Origin: Saccharopolyspora kobensis
GTDB lineage: Bacteria > Actinomycetota > Actinomycetes > Mycobacteriales > Pseudonocardiaceae
Length of the DNA stretch: 64,000 nt
Assembly (NCBI RefSeq): GCF_900108315.1
Contig: NZ_FNVB01000013.1
Span: forward strand, 62,001 to 126,000
Direction: 5' to 3'
Part shown: positions 51,545 through 60,440 of the stretch, one piece after another
Numbering within the stretch: position 1 is the stretch's first letter
Layout: each line of letters starts with the position of its first letter
Position numbers and translations under genes: made by a program
The notes under the pieces: generated by a model
What the model was told of the DNA's origin: nothing
Database searches by the model: none
What the model saw: the letters and a program-made list of their open reading frames with translations, nothing else

Positions 51545-52969
51545 TCAACTGCTGACGGCGGCACGCGCGCGGGAGGCGGTCAGCGGGGCGGCGATGAGCG
51601 CGGCAGCGGCGAGGATGCCGAAACCGAAGGTCAGCGCGGTGGTGTAGCCGTGCACGCTCGCGGCGTGGCTGCCCGCATCCGGGTGGGACGCGGCGGCGCT
51701 GGTCGCGATGCTGTTGAGCAAGGCAGTGCCGAGTGCTGCTCCGATCTGCTGCGCCGCGTTGTAAGCGGCCGAGGCCGCACCCACCTCGTGACCGGCGATG
51801 CCCGCTGTCGCCAGGCTCGCGGTGGGAGGCATGACGCAGCCGATCCCCAGCCCGGTGAGCACCAACGCAGGGGCTAAGTACAGCGCGAAGACGTGCGTGC
51901 TCTCCGGAGTCAGCAGCGTCAGCACGAGCATCCCGGCGGCCGCGGCGATCAGACCGGGCACGATGAGCGCGGCGGGAGCTCGCCGCTTCCCGGCGATCAG
52001 CGTCGAGCCGACCAGCGCGGCGACCGCGTTGGTGATCAGTGCGAGTCCTGTTCGGACCGGCGACCAGCCCAGGACGGTCTGCGCGTAGTAGCTGGTGAAC
52101 AGGTAGAAGCCGAACATGGCGACGAACATCAGCGTGATCGAGATGAACGCCCCACCGCGAGCACGATCCCGGAACACGTGGATCGGCAACAGCGGATGCG
52201 AAACCCGCAGCTCCACGACCACGAACGCGACGAGCAGCAGCACCCCGCAAGCCAGCAGCGCGAGCACCACCGCCGAACCCCAACCCCGCGATTCCGCCTC
52301 GCTGAACGCGAAGACGACCGAGACGAATCCCGCGGTGGACAACACCGCTCCGACGACATCGAGCCGTCCGGTTGCCTGCGGTCCGCTCCTCGGCACGAAC
52401 ACCGCACCGGCCAGCGCGAGCGCGACCACCGGAACGTTGATGTAGAAGCACCACCGCCAGCCGGCGTACTCGGTCAGCAACCCACCGGCGATGAGGCCGA
52501 CAGCGGCTCCCGCCGCCCCGACCCCGGCGAACACGCCGAACGCGCGCCCTCGCTCCCGAGACTCGGTGAAAGTGCTCGCCAGCAAAGACAAACCTGCTGG
52601 AGCGAGCAGCGCGGCGAACACGCCCTGCAGAGCCCGCGCACCGAACAGCATCCCGGGGCTGAAGGCGAGACCGCCGAGTGCGGAGGCGACGCCGAACCCG
52701 GCCAACCCGACGACGAAACCGCGCCGATGCCCCAACGCACCGCTCACCCGTCCACCGATCAACAACAACCCGCCGAACGCCAGCGCATACGCGGTGACCG
52801 CCCACTGCCGGTCGGCATCGGAAATCCCGAGCGCTGCCTGCGCGGAAGGCAGCGCGATGTTCACGATCGTCCCGTCCAGCACCACCAGCAGTTGAGCCGC
52901 GCTCACCACCGGAAGCGTCCACCAACGACGCGCGGAACCAGCAGAAGTCCCGCCATTTCCCGAATCCAT
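51545..52969 (-). CDS. MFS transporter, DHA2 family (14 helices)
   Basis: The 474-residue protein has fourteen membrane helices and DHA2 signatures: LLVVLDGTIVNIALPSAQAAL in helix 1, RVSGALGHRRGFVVGL in loop 2-3 and GWRWCFYINVPV after helix 6. The family exports drugs and antibiotics with protons. The ATG at 52969 gives the natural N-terminus; ribosome site weak. It leads an operon with the P450 gene. Confidence 0.94.
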   Translation of the reverse strand: MDSGNGGTSAGSARRWWTLPVVSAAQLLVVLDGTIVNIALPSAQAALGISDADRQWAVTAYALAFGGLLLIGGRVSGALGHRRGFVVGLAGFGVASALGGLAFSPGMLFGARALQGVFAALLAPAGLSLLASTFTESRERGRAFGVFAGVGAAGAAVGLIAGGLLTEYAGWRWCFYINVPVVALALAGAVFVPRSGPQATGRLDVVGAVLSTAGFVSVVFAFSEAESRGWGSAVVLALLACGVLLLVAFVVVELRVSHPLLPIHVFRDRARGGAFISITLMFVAMFGFYLFTSYYAQTVLGWSPVRTGLALITNAVAALVGSTLIAGKRRAPAALIVPGLIAAAAGMLVLTLLTPESTHVFALYLAPALVLTGLGIGCVMPPTASLATAGIAGHEVGAASAAYNAAQQIGAALGTALLNSIATSAAASHPDAGSHAASVHGYTTALTFGFGILAAAALIAAPLTASRARAAVSS

Positions 52970-53096
52970 GAATTCGAGCCTGTCATTGAAGTGACCCCGG
53001 AAACTTCCCCGCGCACGAGCAGCCCGTTCCAGCCACCACAAGGCAAAAACCCGCAACCCGCACTTCAACCCCACCCCGCGCGCCGCGCTCGACGGA

Positions 53097-53261
53097 TGAC
53101 AGGAAGGTTCCCTTGCGCACGTGCCCGCCACGCGGCCCCGGGCGCGGGTGACAGGAAGGTTCCCTTGCTCCACCGGCTGCCCCACAGCACGGCAGGTGAG
53201 GTGACAGGAAAGTTCCCATGCTCGCACTGCCTCGAGATGACAGGAAAGTTCCCATCCTCGC
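53097..53261 (+). repeat. intergenic repeat cluster 16: four forward copies
   Basis: Copies begin at 53097, 53149, 53202 and 53238 (periods 52, 53 and 36 bp). The first is diverged at its end (TTGCGCAC). They lie between the start of the DHA2-type gene and the secreted-protein gene. The rest of 52970-53400 contains no gene that I can see. Confidence 0.94.
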
Positions 53262-53400
53262 GGCAGAGACGTGCTGCCGAGGGGGAGTGCATGCGAGCAT
53301 GAGCGACACCGGAATCGACCGGCTGGAATGCGGCGGGCCGATCCGGAAAAAGATCTGGAATTCGCGGAATTGCTCCGCGCGCGGAAAGAGGCAAAAGAAA

Positions 53401-53433
53401 AGCGGCCCCGGATCTCACTGATCCGGGGCCGCT
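53401..53433 (-). terminator. intrinsic terminator of the secreted-protein gene
   Basis: A perfect 13-bp stem (AGCGGCCCCGGAT with ATCCGGGGCCGCT) closes a 7-base loop. On the minus strand it is followed by TTTTCTTTT. It starts 19 bp after the stop codon of the leftward gene at 53452. Confidence 0.88.
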
Positions 53434-53451
53434 CGGCGCAGCAGGTCGGCC

Positions 53452-54291
53452 TCAGAGGGCGTCGGCGACCTTTCCGACCGTCGGGTACAGCACGCCGGTG
53501 ATCTGGTGCACCGGCTTCTCCGGGACGCGGCTGGTGAGCTGGTTCGACAGCTCGCCGGCGCCGCCGCCGAGGCCCTTGTCGAGCTCGGCCACCGGCGGGA
53601 TCTTGCCCACCGCGGGCAGGAGCTCCGCGGGCTTGGGCAACGGCATCGGCCGGCCGGGGGCGTTGAGCGGGTTGCGCGCCAGCGTCGGCATCACCACTCC
53701 CACCGGGCTGGCCACCGGTTCTGCCTCGAAGCCCTGCACGGCGGTCGCGTCGACAGCGGTGTCCACCGCGGAAACGCCCTGGTGATCGGGCTTTCGGGGG
53801 CCGACCTCGGCGTCGAGCAGAGTGGCGTTCGGCGTCCGCTGGTGGAGCACGCCCAAGTGCTCGGGGGCCGCCGAAACGCCGACCGTCGGCCGGGTCTTGG
53901 TCATCCCGGTCAGCCGGTTGCCCTCGGCGAAGACGTGGCTCAGCACCTGGTTGGGCTTGCCGGGCGCCAGCAGCGGGCGGCCGTCCCGCAGCTCACCGGC
54001 CACCCCGTGACCGGTGGTGATGATGTCCACGCCGACCTGCTTGACCAGGTTCGGCGAGCTCGCGTGCAGCTGCGCGTCCGCGCACGGGGCCTTGACGGGG
54101 TTGAACCCGGCGCCCTTCTGCATCTGGCAGGCGTTGACCGGGGCGGTGAACCCGACCTGGTCCGGAATCGACGACAGGTCCGGCTTCGGCAGATCGGTGG
54201 TCTCCGCGGCGGAGGCGGCACCGGTACCGACTGCGGCGAACCCCGCGGCCACAACGGCTGCCTGTACTGTGCGCGTGGTCCAGGGGCGCAA
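53452..54291 (-). CDS. secreted hypothetical protein
   Basis: The 279-residue protein has a signal peptide (AAVVAAGFAAVGTGAASAA, cleavage near residue 28) and no membrane anchor. The mature part is Pro-rich with low complexity towards the C-terminus (GRPMPLPKPAELLPAVGKIP) and has two Cys early (VNACQMQKG and KAPCADAQ). I do not recognise a family; similar secreted GLTT-like proteins occur in Pseudonocardiaceae. A strong terminator follows it, so it is monocistronic. Confidence 0.85.
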   Translation of the reverse strand: MRPWTTRTVQAAVVAAGFAAVGTGAASAAETTDLPKPDLSSIPDQVGFTAPVNACQMQKGAGFNPVKAPCADAQLHASSPNLVKQVGVDIITTGHGVAGELRDGRPLLAPGKPNQVLSHVFAEGNRLTGMTKTRPTVGVSAAPEHLGVLHQRTPNATLLDAEVGPRKPDHQGVSAVDTAVDATAVQGFEAEPVASPVGVVMPTLARNPLNAPGRPMPLPKPAELLPAVGKIPPVAELDKGLGGGAGELSNQLTSRVPEKPVHQITGVLYPTVGKVADAL

Positions 54292-54405
54292 GATCTGTTC
54301 TCCTAGGGTCGGATGCGTTGGTACAGCTGACTCGGTATCGGGAGACCCTAAGAAGATCTTGACCCCAGCGCGCCGGGGACAACCTGAACGAGTGAATTCA
54401 GGCGG

Positions 54406-55020
54406 TCATCGGAGGTTCTGGGTGAGGCTCGGCGCGAACAGCGTCATCAGGTGCTCGGTCGCCTTCTCCGGAGTGACCTCCGGGCGCTGCTCCCGCCACA
54501 GCGCCAGTCGCTCGCAGGCGCCGATGATCGCCTCGGCGAAGGCCTCCAGCTGCTCGTCGTCGAGATCCGGGCGGGCGGCTTTCAGCAGCCCGGAGGTGAA
54601 GTCCCGCTGCTGCAACCGGATCGCTTCGAGCTCGGAGCTCACCGAAGCGCTGGGCACGGCGGCCTCGTTGCGCAGCAAGGCCCACGCCTGTGCGTGCTCG
54701 TCGCCGAACCTGAAGAACGCCAGCAGGCAGTCGTGCATGAGCTGTTCGGGGGTGTCCGCTCCCGCGGCCGCGACGGTGCTGGCCTCGATGAGCTCCCGCT
54801 TGCACCGCTTCAGGCAGGCCAGCAGCAAGCCCTCCTTGGAACCGAAGTACTCGTAGAGCATCGGCTTGGACAGGCCCACCCTCGCCGCGATGTCGTCCAT
54901 GGAGGTCGCCTGGTAGCCGTCGGCGGCGAAGACCTCCTCAGCCACGGCCAGGATCTGCTGCTCCCGCTCGGCTCGCGACATCCGCTTGCGCCGGCCGGTT
55001 GATGCCTGCTGGGTCTGCAC
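54406..55020 (-). CDS. TetR-family transcriptional regulator
   Basis: The 204-residue protein has the TetR HTH at residues about 14-62 (QQILAVAEEVFAADGYQATS, then ARVGLSKPMLYEYFGSKEGL). It is divergent from the flavin monooxygenase gene, with a repeated AGTAACCTACT element between them, so it is likely the repressor of that enzyme. Start is GTG at 55020, the beginning of the frame. Confidence 0.94.
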   Translation of the reverse strand: MQTQQASTGRRKRMSRAEREQQILAVAEEVFAADGYQATSMDDIAARVGLSKPMLYEYFGSKEGLLLACLKRCKRELIEASTVAAAGADTPEQLMHDCLLAFFRFGDEHAQAWALLRNEAAVPSASVSSELEAIRLQQRDFTSGLLKAARPDLDDEQLEAFAEAIIGACERLALWREQRPEVTPEKATEHLMTLFAPSLTQNLR

Positions 55021-55038
55021 GAAATCAACCCTACCGCA

Positions 55039-55072
55039 AGTAACCTACTCGTAGTAACCTACTGCTGAGTAG
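55039..55072. promoter_or_regulatory. operator region between TetR and the monooxygenase gene
   Basis: AGTAACCTACT (itself the dyad AGTA-ACC-TACT) occurs at 55039-55049 and again at 55053-55063, 14 bp apart. A further arm GAGTAG (55067-55072) pairs with CTACTC at 55045-55050. The array lies 33-66 bp before the monooxygenase start and just before the TetR start. Confidence 0.7.
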
Positions 55073-55103
55073 ATCAGCAGTGCCGGTGTCCGAGGAGGCC
55101 CTG

Positions 55104-56600
55104 ATGGCGCAACGGCAGTCGAAGGACCAGCGCAGTTACCGAACCTCGGTGGTCATCGTGGGGACCGGGTTCTCCGGTCTGGGCATGGCCATCAAGCTCA
55201 AGCAGGCCGGGATCGAGGACTTCATCGTCCTGGAGAAGGCCGCTGACCTCGGTGGCACCTGGCGCGATAACACCTATCCGGGCTGCGCCTGCGACGTGCC
55301 GTCCCTGATGTACTCCTTCTCGTTCGAGCAGAACCCGAACTGGTCGCGGATGTTCGCCAGGCAGGGCGAGATCTCGGACTACCTGCAGCACTGCGCGGAC
55401 AAGTACCGCGTTCGCGACCACATCCACTACGGCGTGGAGTTCACCGGCGCCGAGTACGACGAGGCCACGCAGACCTGGCGCGTGAGCACCGCGGACGGCA
55501 CCGAGTACGTGGGCAAGGCCTTGGTCTCCGGCGTCGGTGCCCTGCACATCCCGAGCTACCCGGAACTGCCGGGCGTGCAGGACTTCGAGGGTGAGGTGTT
55601 CCACTCCGCGGAGTGGAACCACGACTTCGACCTGGCGGGCAAGCGCGTCGCGGTGATCGGAACCGGCGCCAGCGCGATCCAGTTCGTGCCCCAGATCGCC
55701 AAGAAGGTCGCCAAGCTGCACCTGTTCCAGCGCACGCCCCCGTGGATCCAGCCCAAGCCCGACCGGCCGGTCCCCGAAGCCCTCCAGCGCCTGTTCCGCC
55801 GGGTTCCGCTGGTCCAGCGGGCGGCCCGCGCCGCCCTCTACTGGACCCTCGAGGCGCGCTACTTCGCGGTGTTCAACAAGCACCTCGGCAAGCTCTCCGA
55901 GCACCTGTCGAAGCGCTACATCCGCAAGGCGGTCAAGGATCCCGAGGTGCGCGCCGCGGTCACCCCGGACTACTCCATGGGCTGCAAGCGGATCCTGCTC
56001 TCGAGCGACTACTACCCGGCGCTCAACCGATCCAATGTGGACCTGGTGACCAGCGGTGTCGCCGAGGTGCGGAAGAACTCCGTGGTCACCGGCGACGGCC
56101 AGGAGCACCCGGTGGACGCGATCATCTACGGCACCGGCTTCCACGTCACCGACGCCTTCGACCACCTGACCATCGTCGGCCGCGACGGGCGCAAGCTCCA
56201 GGACGCGTGGCGCAACGGGATGGAGGCCTACCTGGGCGTCGCCGTCTCCGGCTTCCCGAACCTGTTCTTCCTGCTGGGGCCCAACACCGGGCTCGGCCAC
56301 AACTCCGTGGTGTTCATGATCGAGTCGCAGCTGAACTACGTGCTCAGCGCCCTGCGCGGGATCTGCCGCGGCAAGGTGGCCCAGCTCGACGTCCGCCAGT
56401 CGGTCCAGGACGACTTCAACAGCGAGATCCAGTCCGAGCTCGGTGACGCGGTGTGGTCGGCGGGCGGCTGCCGCAGCTGGTACCTCGACGAGAACGGCGT
56501 CAACCGCACCATCTGGCCCGGCTTCACCTGGAAGTACTGGTTGCGCACCCGGAAGCTGGATCCTGCGGACTTCGAGATCACCGCGGCGCGGGGTCGTTGA
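55104..56600 (+). CDS. flavin-containing monooxygenase, Baeyer-Villiger type
   Basis: The 498-residue protein has an N-terminal FAD Rossmann motif (VVIVGTGFSGLGMAIKL), the Baeyer-Villiger fingerprint FEGEVFHSAEWNHD (F-x-G-x3-H-x3-W) near residue 165, and a second Rossmann motif for NADPH (VAVIGTGASAIQFVP). It should insert oxygen into ketones, for example cyclic or long-chain ones. The ATG at 55104 has GAGGAGG 5 nt upstream. Regulation by the divergent TetR gene is likely. The substrate is unknown. Confidence 0.95.
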   Translation: MAQRQSKDQRSYRTSVVIVGTGFSGLGMAIKLKQAGIEDFIVLEKAADLGGTWRDNTYPGCACDVPSLMYSFSFEQNPNWSRMFARQGEISDYLQHCADKYRVRDHIHYGVEFTGAEYDEATQTWRVSTADGTEYVGKALVSGVGALHIPSYPELPGVQDFEGEVFHSAEWNHDFDLAGKRVAVIGTGASAIQFVPQIAKKVAKLHLFQRTPPWIQPKPDRPVPEALQRLFRRVPLVQRAARAALYWTLEARYFAVFNKHLGKLSEHLSKRYIRKAVKDPEVRAAVTPDYSMGCKRILLSSDYYPALNRSNVDLVTSGVAEVRKNSVVTGDGQEHPVDAIIYGTGFHVTDAFDHLTIVGRDGRKLQDAWRNGMEAYLGVAVSGFPNLFFLLGPNTGLGHNSVVFMIESQLNYVLSALRGICRGKVAQLDVRQSVQDDFNSEIQSELGDAVWSAGGCRSWYLDENGVNRTIWPGFTWKYWLRTRKLDPADFEITAARGR

Positions 56601-56626
56601 AGCTTCGCACGGACGTTCGATATAGT
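56597..56626 (+). promoter_or_regulatory. candidate promoter of the DUF6319 gene
   Basis: TTGAAG (56597-56602) and TATAGT (56621-56626) are separated by 18 bp, a good fit to the housekeeping sigma factor. The start codon is 57 bp downstream of the -10 element. Confidence 0.6.
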
Positions 56627-56682
56627 GGTGCGGTCACTGCCGAGCAGCCCCTCCGGGGCTCACCCTTGAGCAAGGTGTGGCC

Positions 56683-57381
56683 ATGTCACCGCTGTCGTCC
56701 GACGAACTGCGCGAGATCCGCGACGAGCTGAACGCCGGAACCACGCCGACGGTGTGGTTCACCGGCTCCGCCATTGGCGTTCCGGAAGGACGCTCGGGCA
56801 AGGTGATCTCGCTCGGCGAACCGGCCGAAGGCGACTTCATCCAGGTCCGCCCGGCCGGTTCGAAGGACGTCCTGTCCTTCTCCGCGGCGGAGGTCACGAA
56901 GGTGAAGCCACCGCGCAAGCGCGCCGCCGCGCCGGAGCCGGCGAAGCCGGCCCCGAGTGCGCCGAAGCCCAAGACGGTGGGAGCGACGTTGCCCAGGGTG
57001 TCGACCGCGGCGCAGGCGAAGCCCGCGCAGAGCACGGCGAAGCCGGCTGCGGAAGCGGCGAAGCCGAGCGCGGAGGAGAAGCCGGCGGCCCGGCGCAAGC
57101 CGCGCCCGCCGAAGGCGGTCGGCGGGGCGACGGTAACGCTGACAGCCGACGACGACGGCCAGTGGAGCGTGGAGGTCAGCACACCGAAGAAGCGGGTGCT
57201 GAAGCCGACCCCGGTGCAGGCCGGAGCGGTGGCGCAAGCGGCGAAGGCGCTGCACGACGACGTCGCGGCGGCGGTCGAGCCGCTGATCGAAGCGGCCCGG
57301 GAACAGCAGCGGGCCCGGGTCGAACAGCTCCGCGCGGAACTGGCGGCGGCCGAAGCGGCCCTGAACGACCTCCGCTCCTGA
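56683..57381 (+). CDS. Lys/Ala/Pro-rich hypothetical protein (DUF6319-like)
   Basis: The 232-residue protein has an N-terminal domain (ELREIRDELNAGTTPTVWFTG, GRSGKVISLGEPAEGDFIQV), a long Ala/Pro/Lys linker (residues about 75-145) and a C-terminal helical coiled segment (EPLIEAAREQQRARVEQLRA). The order fits the actinobacterial DUF6319 proteins, of unknown function; the basic linker may bind DNA (inference). Start ATG at 56683 follows AAGGTGTGG. Confidence 0.82.
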   Translation: MSPLSSDELREIRDELNAGTTPTVWFTGSAIGVPEGRSGKVISLGEPAEGDFIQVRPAGSKDVLSFSAAEVTKVKPPRKRAAAPEPAKPAPSAPKPKTVGATLPRVSTAAQAKPAQSTAKPAAEAAKPSAEEKPAARRKPRPPKAVGGATVTLTADDDGQWSVEVSTPKKRVLKPTPVQAGAVAQAAKALHDDVAAAVEPLIEAAREQQRARVEQLRAELAAAEAALNDLRS

Positions 57382-57399
57382 CCTGCCCGGCTCGCCGAC

Positions 57400-57570
57400 G
57401 CGAGCATGGGAACTTTCCTGTCACCCACCACCCGCACGTCCACGTGTCCGAGGTGAGGAAGGGAACCTTCCTGTCATCGGCATGCCCGATGACGTGAGGA
57501 TGGGAACCTTCCTGTCAGCCACGGCTTGGGTGCCCACGCGTCTGCTGTGAGCATGGGAACCTTCCTGTCA
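57400..57570 (-). repeat. intergenic repeat cluster 17: four reverse copies
   Basis: Copies at 57400-57423, 57453-57476 (GTGAGGAAGGG form), 57493-57517 (CGTGAGGATGGG form) and 57547-57570. They lie between the convergent ends of the DUF6319-like gene and the carboxypeptidase gene. Confidence 0.95.
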
Positions 57571-57654
57571 TCCGCTTGCCCGCGAAGGCCGCGGACAGCG
57601 GAGCGGAGCTCGCACCACGCGAAGCGGTGCGAACCCCGCTCGACAAGGACGGCT

Positions 57655-58896
57655 CTACTCGATCTCGGTGATCGCGCTCTTGGCCTGCTGGCCGCGGTCG
57701 GTGGGCGGGATCCGGTCGTAGTCGGCCGGGTCGAGGTTGTTGACCTGCCCGCTCGCGACGGACGAGAGGATCCCGTCGAGGCCGATGTAGACCGCGCGGG
57801 TCAGCATCCCCCGGTGCTGCTCACCGAGGTTCTGGGTCTGGCCGCGAACCTCGAACAGCACCGCGCCGCTGCCGTTGAGCTGGAACGAACCCAGACCCGT
57901 GCCGGGCAGGTTGGTGTCCTGCGGGTAGAGCGTGATGTTGCCGAAGTCGGGGTTCTGGTTGGCCGCCGCCTGCAGCGCGTTGTAGGCGGCCACGTTGAGC
58001 TGCTTGGAGTACTCGGGCCGGAAGGTGTCGGCGAACTCGGCGTACGCCGCGCCCTCGGGAGTGGACGGGTCGGCGACGAACTTGCCGGACAGGCTCATCG
58101 TCACGAAGCGGTCAGTGCCCGGAACCGTGTAGCAGGCGCCCTGGTGGTGCAGGTCGATGTAGGTGTCGACGGTCCCGAACTCGTCGCGCAGCGACCGGTA
58201 CACGTCGCGCACCGTCTGCGTTTCGGGGCTGATGAACCAACCCGGCTTGTCGCTGGCGCCGGGGAAGTCCTGCGGCTGCGGCTGGTAGTCGAGGTTCGGG
58301 TTGTAGTCGCGGTTGACGTCGAAGCCGGGGCGCTGCGAGTAGTCGTCGCCCTGCCGCGGCTCCGTGTAGTAGTTCCACGGGGCCTGTGCGGTCGCCAGCT
58401 GCGGGAAGCGCGCCTGAGCTTCCTCCCACGTCATGTCGTTGCCGCGCCGGTCCAGCGCCCCGGCATCGGGGTTGATCTTCGGCATGGCCACCACGGTCAG
58501 CTGCTCGCGGATCTTCCTGGCGTGCGCGGAGTTCGAAGTGCCCAGGTAGTCGATGAGGTCCAGCGCCGCGTCCGGGCCGGTCTTCTCGTTGCCGTGGATC
58601 TCCGCGGTGATCAGCACCACCTTCGGGCCCGTGCCGACCCGAGCCAGCAGCATGTCGCGGCCCCGGTTGGATTCGCCGACCTTCTCCACCGCGACCCGGC
58701 CCGCGCTGACGCGCTCGATCCGGTCGAGCTCGACCAGGAGCTCGTCGTAGCTGGTGAACTCCGAGATCGGGTTCTCCCGCGGTTCCTCGCTGCACGGCGG
58801 CGGCGCTGCCGAGCTCAGCGGTGCGGTGGTCGTCGCGGGGACGAACGCCGCACCCGCGACCACGGCGGCCAGTGCCAGTACTCGCATCCGGTGCAT
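57655..58896 (-). CDS. secreted M14-family zinc carboxypeptidase
   Basis: The 413-residue protein has a signal peptide (VLALAAVVAGAAFVPATT). The catalytic domain shows the zinc-binding ITAEIHGNEKTGPDAALDLI (His-x2-Glu, near residue 95), the second His in TYIDLHHQG and the catalytic Glu in AVLFEVRGQ. It should remove C-terminal residues from peptides outside the cell. ATG at 58896 with AAGGAG upstream. It is divergent from the MFS gene, with a 134-bp gap. Confidence 0.94.
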   Translation of the reverse strand: MHRMRVLALAAVVAGAAFVPATTTAPLSSAAPPPCSEEPRENPISEFTSYDELLVELDRIERVSAGRVAVEKVGESNRGRDMLLARVGTGPKVVLITAEIHGNEKTGPDAALDLIDYLGTSNSAHARKIREQLTVVAMPKINPDAGALDRRGNDMTWEEAQARFPQLATAQAPWNYYTEPRQGDDYSQRPGFDVNRDYNPNLDYQPQPQDFPGASDKPGWFISPETQTVRDVYRSLRDEFGTVDTYIDLHHQGACYTVPGTDRFVTMSLSGKFVADPSTPEGAAYAEFADTFRPEYSKQLNVAAYNALQAAANQNPDFGNITLYPQDTNLPGTGLGSFQLNGSGAVLFEVRGQTQNLGEQHRGMLTRAVYIGLDGILSSVASGQVNNLDPADYDRIPPTDRGQQAKSAITEIE

Positions 58897-59030
58897 CCAG
58901 AACTCCTTGCCGTTGCTGGGACGGCCCCAGCCAAACCGATCGCGATCAAAGCCACAATCGGCCAGCAGTGGACATCCCGGGCGTTGAGCGGGGATGGACA
59001 GACGACGTGGTTCAGGCCTATCAAGTAGCG

Positions 59031-60179
59031 GTGCGAGCCTCGGTCGAACCACGTGAGCGGAAGAGAACGCCCCTGCAGCACACCTCGTTCCGGTTGCTGC
59101 TGGTGGCAACGGTGGGTGGCTTCGCCGGGTACATCCTGCTGATGCCGGTGCTGCCGCTGTGGGCGGTGGTGGGTGGCGCGGGTGAGATCGCGGCCGGCGC
59201 CACCAACGCCGTCTTCATGCTGGTGACGGTGATCACACAGCTCTGCATGCCGTGGTTGCTCAAGCGCATCGACCACCGGATCGCCTTCGGATTGGGCACG
59301 ATCCTGATCGGTCTGCCCACCCCGCTCTACGCACTGTCCAGCGACCTCTGGTTGTTGCTCGCGGTGTCGAGCGTGCGGGGCATCGGCTTCGGGCTGCTGA
59401 CCGTGACCGGTGCCGCGCTCGTGGCGGAACTCGTCCCGGTCGAGCAGCGCGGCCGGGCGGCGGCCTTGTACGGGCTGTCGATCGGGTTGCCGAACGTGAT
59501 CTTCCTGCCGGTGGGGGTCTGGTTGACCCAGCAGATCGGATTCACCCCGCTGTTCTGGATCGCGGGTGTGCTCCCGGTTGCTGCCACGACCGTGCTGTTC
59601 GGCATGTCCCGCGTGCAGGCCCGCGAACCCGCGGGCAAGGCGAGTGCCATGACCTTCCCCCTCGCGCTGCTGCCGTCCTGGACGGTCATGACCGCGGTGG
59701 CGGTCGGCGCCGGGGGCATCCTGGCCTTCCTGCCGCTGGCCATCGGCGAGTCGGTTGCCCCGGCAGCGCTGATGACCTTCGGCGCCGCGACGATGCTCGG
59801 TCGCTGGGGAGCGGGCCAGCTCGGCGACCGGATCGGCCAGCACCGCATCCTGGTCCCGTCAGTGCTGCTGGCGGGGCTCGGTGCCGGACTGCTCGCGGTG
59901 GCGGCGTGGGGCGCGGACCCGATCGCCCTGCTCGGCGCGGTGGCGTTCGGCTGCGGCTTCGGCGCGGTGCAGAACACGACCCTGGTCATGATGTTCGAGC
60001 GGACATCGTCCGGCGTGGCCAGCACGGCCTGGAACATCGCCTACGACGCGGGCCAGGGACTCGGCTCGCTCGGCTTCGGCATCCTGATCGCCCTGTCCGG
60101 CTATCCCCTCACCTTCGTGATCATGGCCGTGCTCATCGGTGCCTGCGCGCCGCTTGCCTTCGGCCGCCGGCGTGGTTGA
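59031..60179 (+). CDS. MFS transporter
   Basis: The 382-residue protein (from GTG at 59031) has about twelve helices, with VATVGGFAGYILLMPVLPLW as the first and the signature LVAELVPVEQRGRAAALYGL around helix 4-5. Efflux or nutrient role unknown. The start is uncertain: GTG at 59007 is an alternative, and no strong ribosome site marks either. The stop codon (60177-60179) overlaps the first repeat of cluster 18. Confidence 0.9.
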   Translation: MRASVEPRERKRTPLQHTSFRLLLVATVGGFAGYILLMPVLPLWAVVGGAGEIAAGATNAVFMLVTVITQLCMPWLLKRIDHRIAFGLGTILIGLPTPLYALSSDLWLLLAVSSVRGIGFGLLTVTGAALVAELVPVEQRGRAAALYGLSIGLPNVIFLPVGVWLTQQIGFTPLFWIAGVLPVAATTVLFGMSRVQAREPAGKASAMTFPLALLPSWTVMTAVAVGAGGILAFLPLAIGESVAPAALMTFGAATMLGRWGAGQLGDRIGQHRILVPSVLLAGLGAGLLAVAAWGADPIALLGAVAFGCGFGAVQNTTLVMMFERTSSGVASTAWNIAYDAGQGLGSLGFGILIALSGYPLTFVIMAVLIGACAPLAFGRRRG

Positions 60180-60294
60180 GAGGATGGGAACCTTCCTGTC
60201 ACCGACCGCCGCACCGCCAGGCTGCGAGCATGGGAACTTTCCTGTCACCTGCATCCGCCGGGCGCGTGCTGCGAGCATGGGAACCTTCCTGTCA
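60178..60294 (-). repeat. intergenic repeat cluster 18: three reverse copies
   Basis: Copies at 60178-60201 (GAGAGGATGGG form, overlapping the stop codon of the MFS gene), 60224-60247 and 60271-60294. They lie before a small membrane-protein gene. Confidence 0.94.
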
Positions 60295-60426
60295 CCCCGC
60301 CCCAGCCAGCAGCGGTGTGATTGCCAACACACCCGCCGCGACGTCCCGAGGCGGCGGCGCAGGGAGCGGTCCGGTGCCGTGAGCGGTGCGTGACGACGCC
60401 GGAGGTTCCGCCCGGGCGCGAGCGCC

Positions 60427-60440
60427 TAGAATGCGAAGTG
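60427..60440 (+). promoter_or_regulatory. candidate -10 element with leaderless start
   Basis: TAGAAT at 60427-60432 is followed 7 bp later by the GTG at 60440. With the start point expected 6-8 bp after a -10, the mRNA would begin at the start codon. The -35 region is not convincing. Confidence 0.5.
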
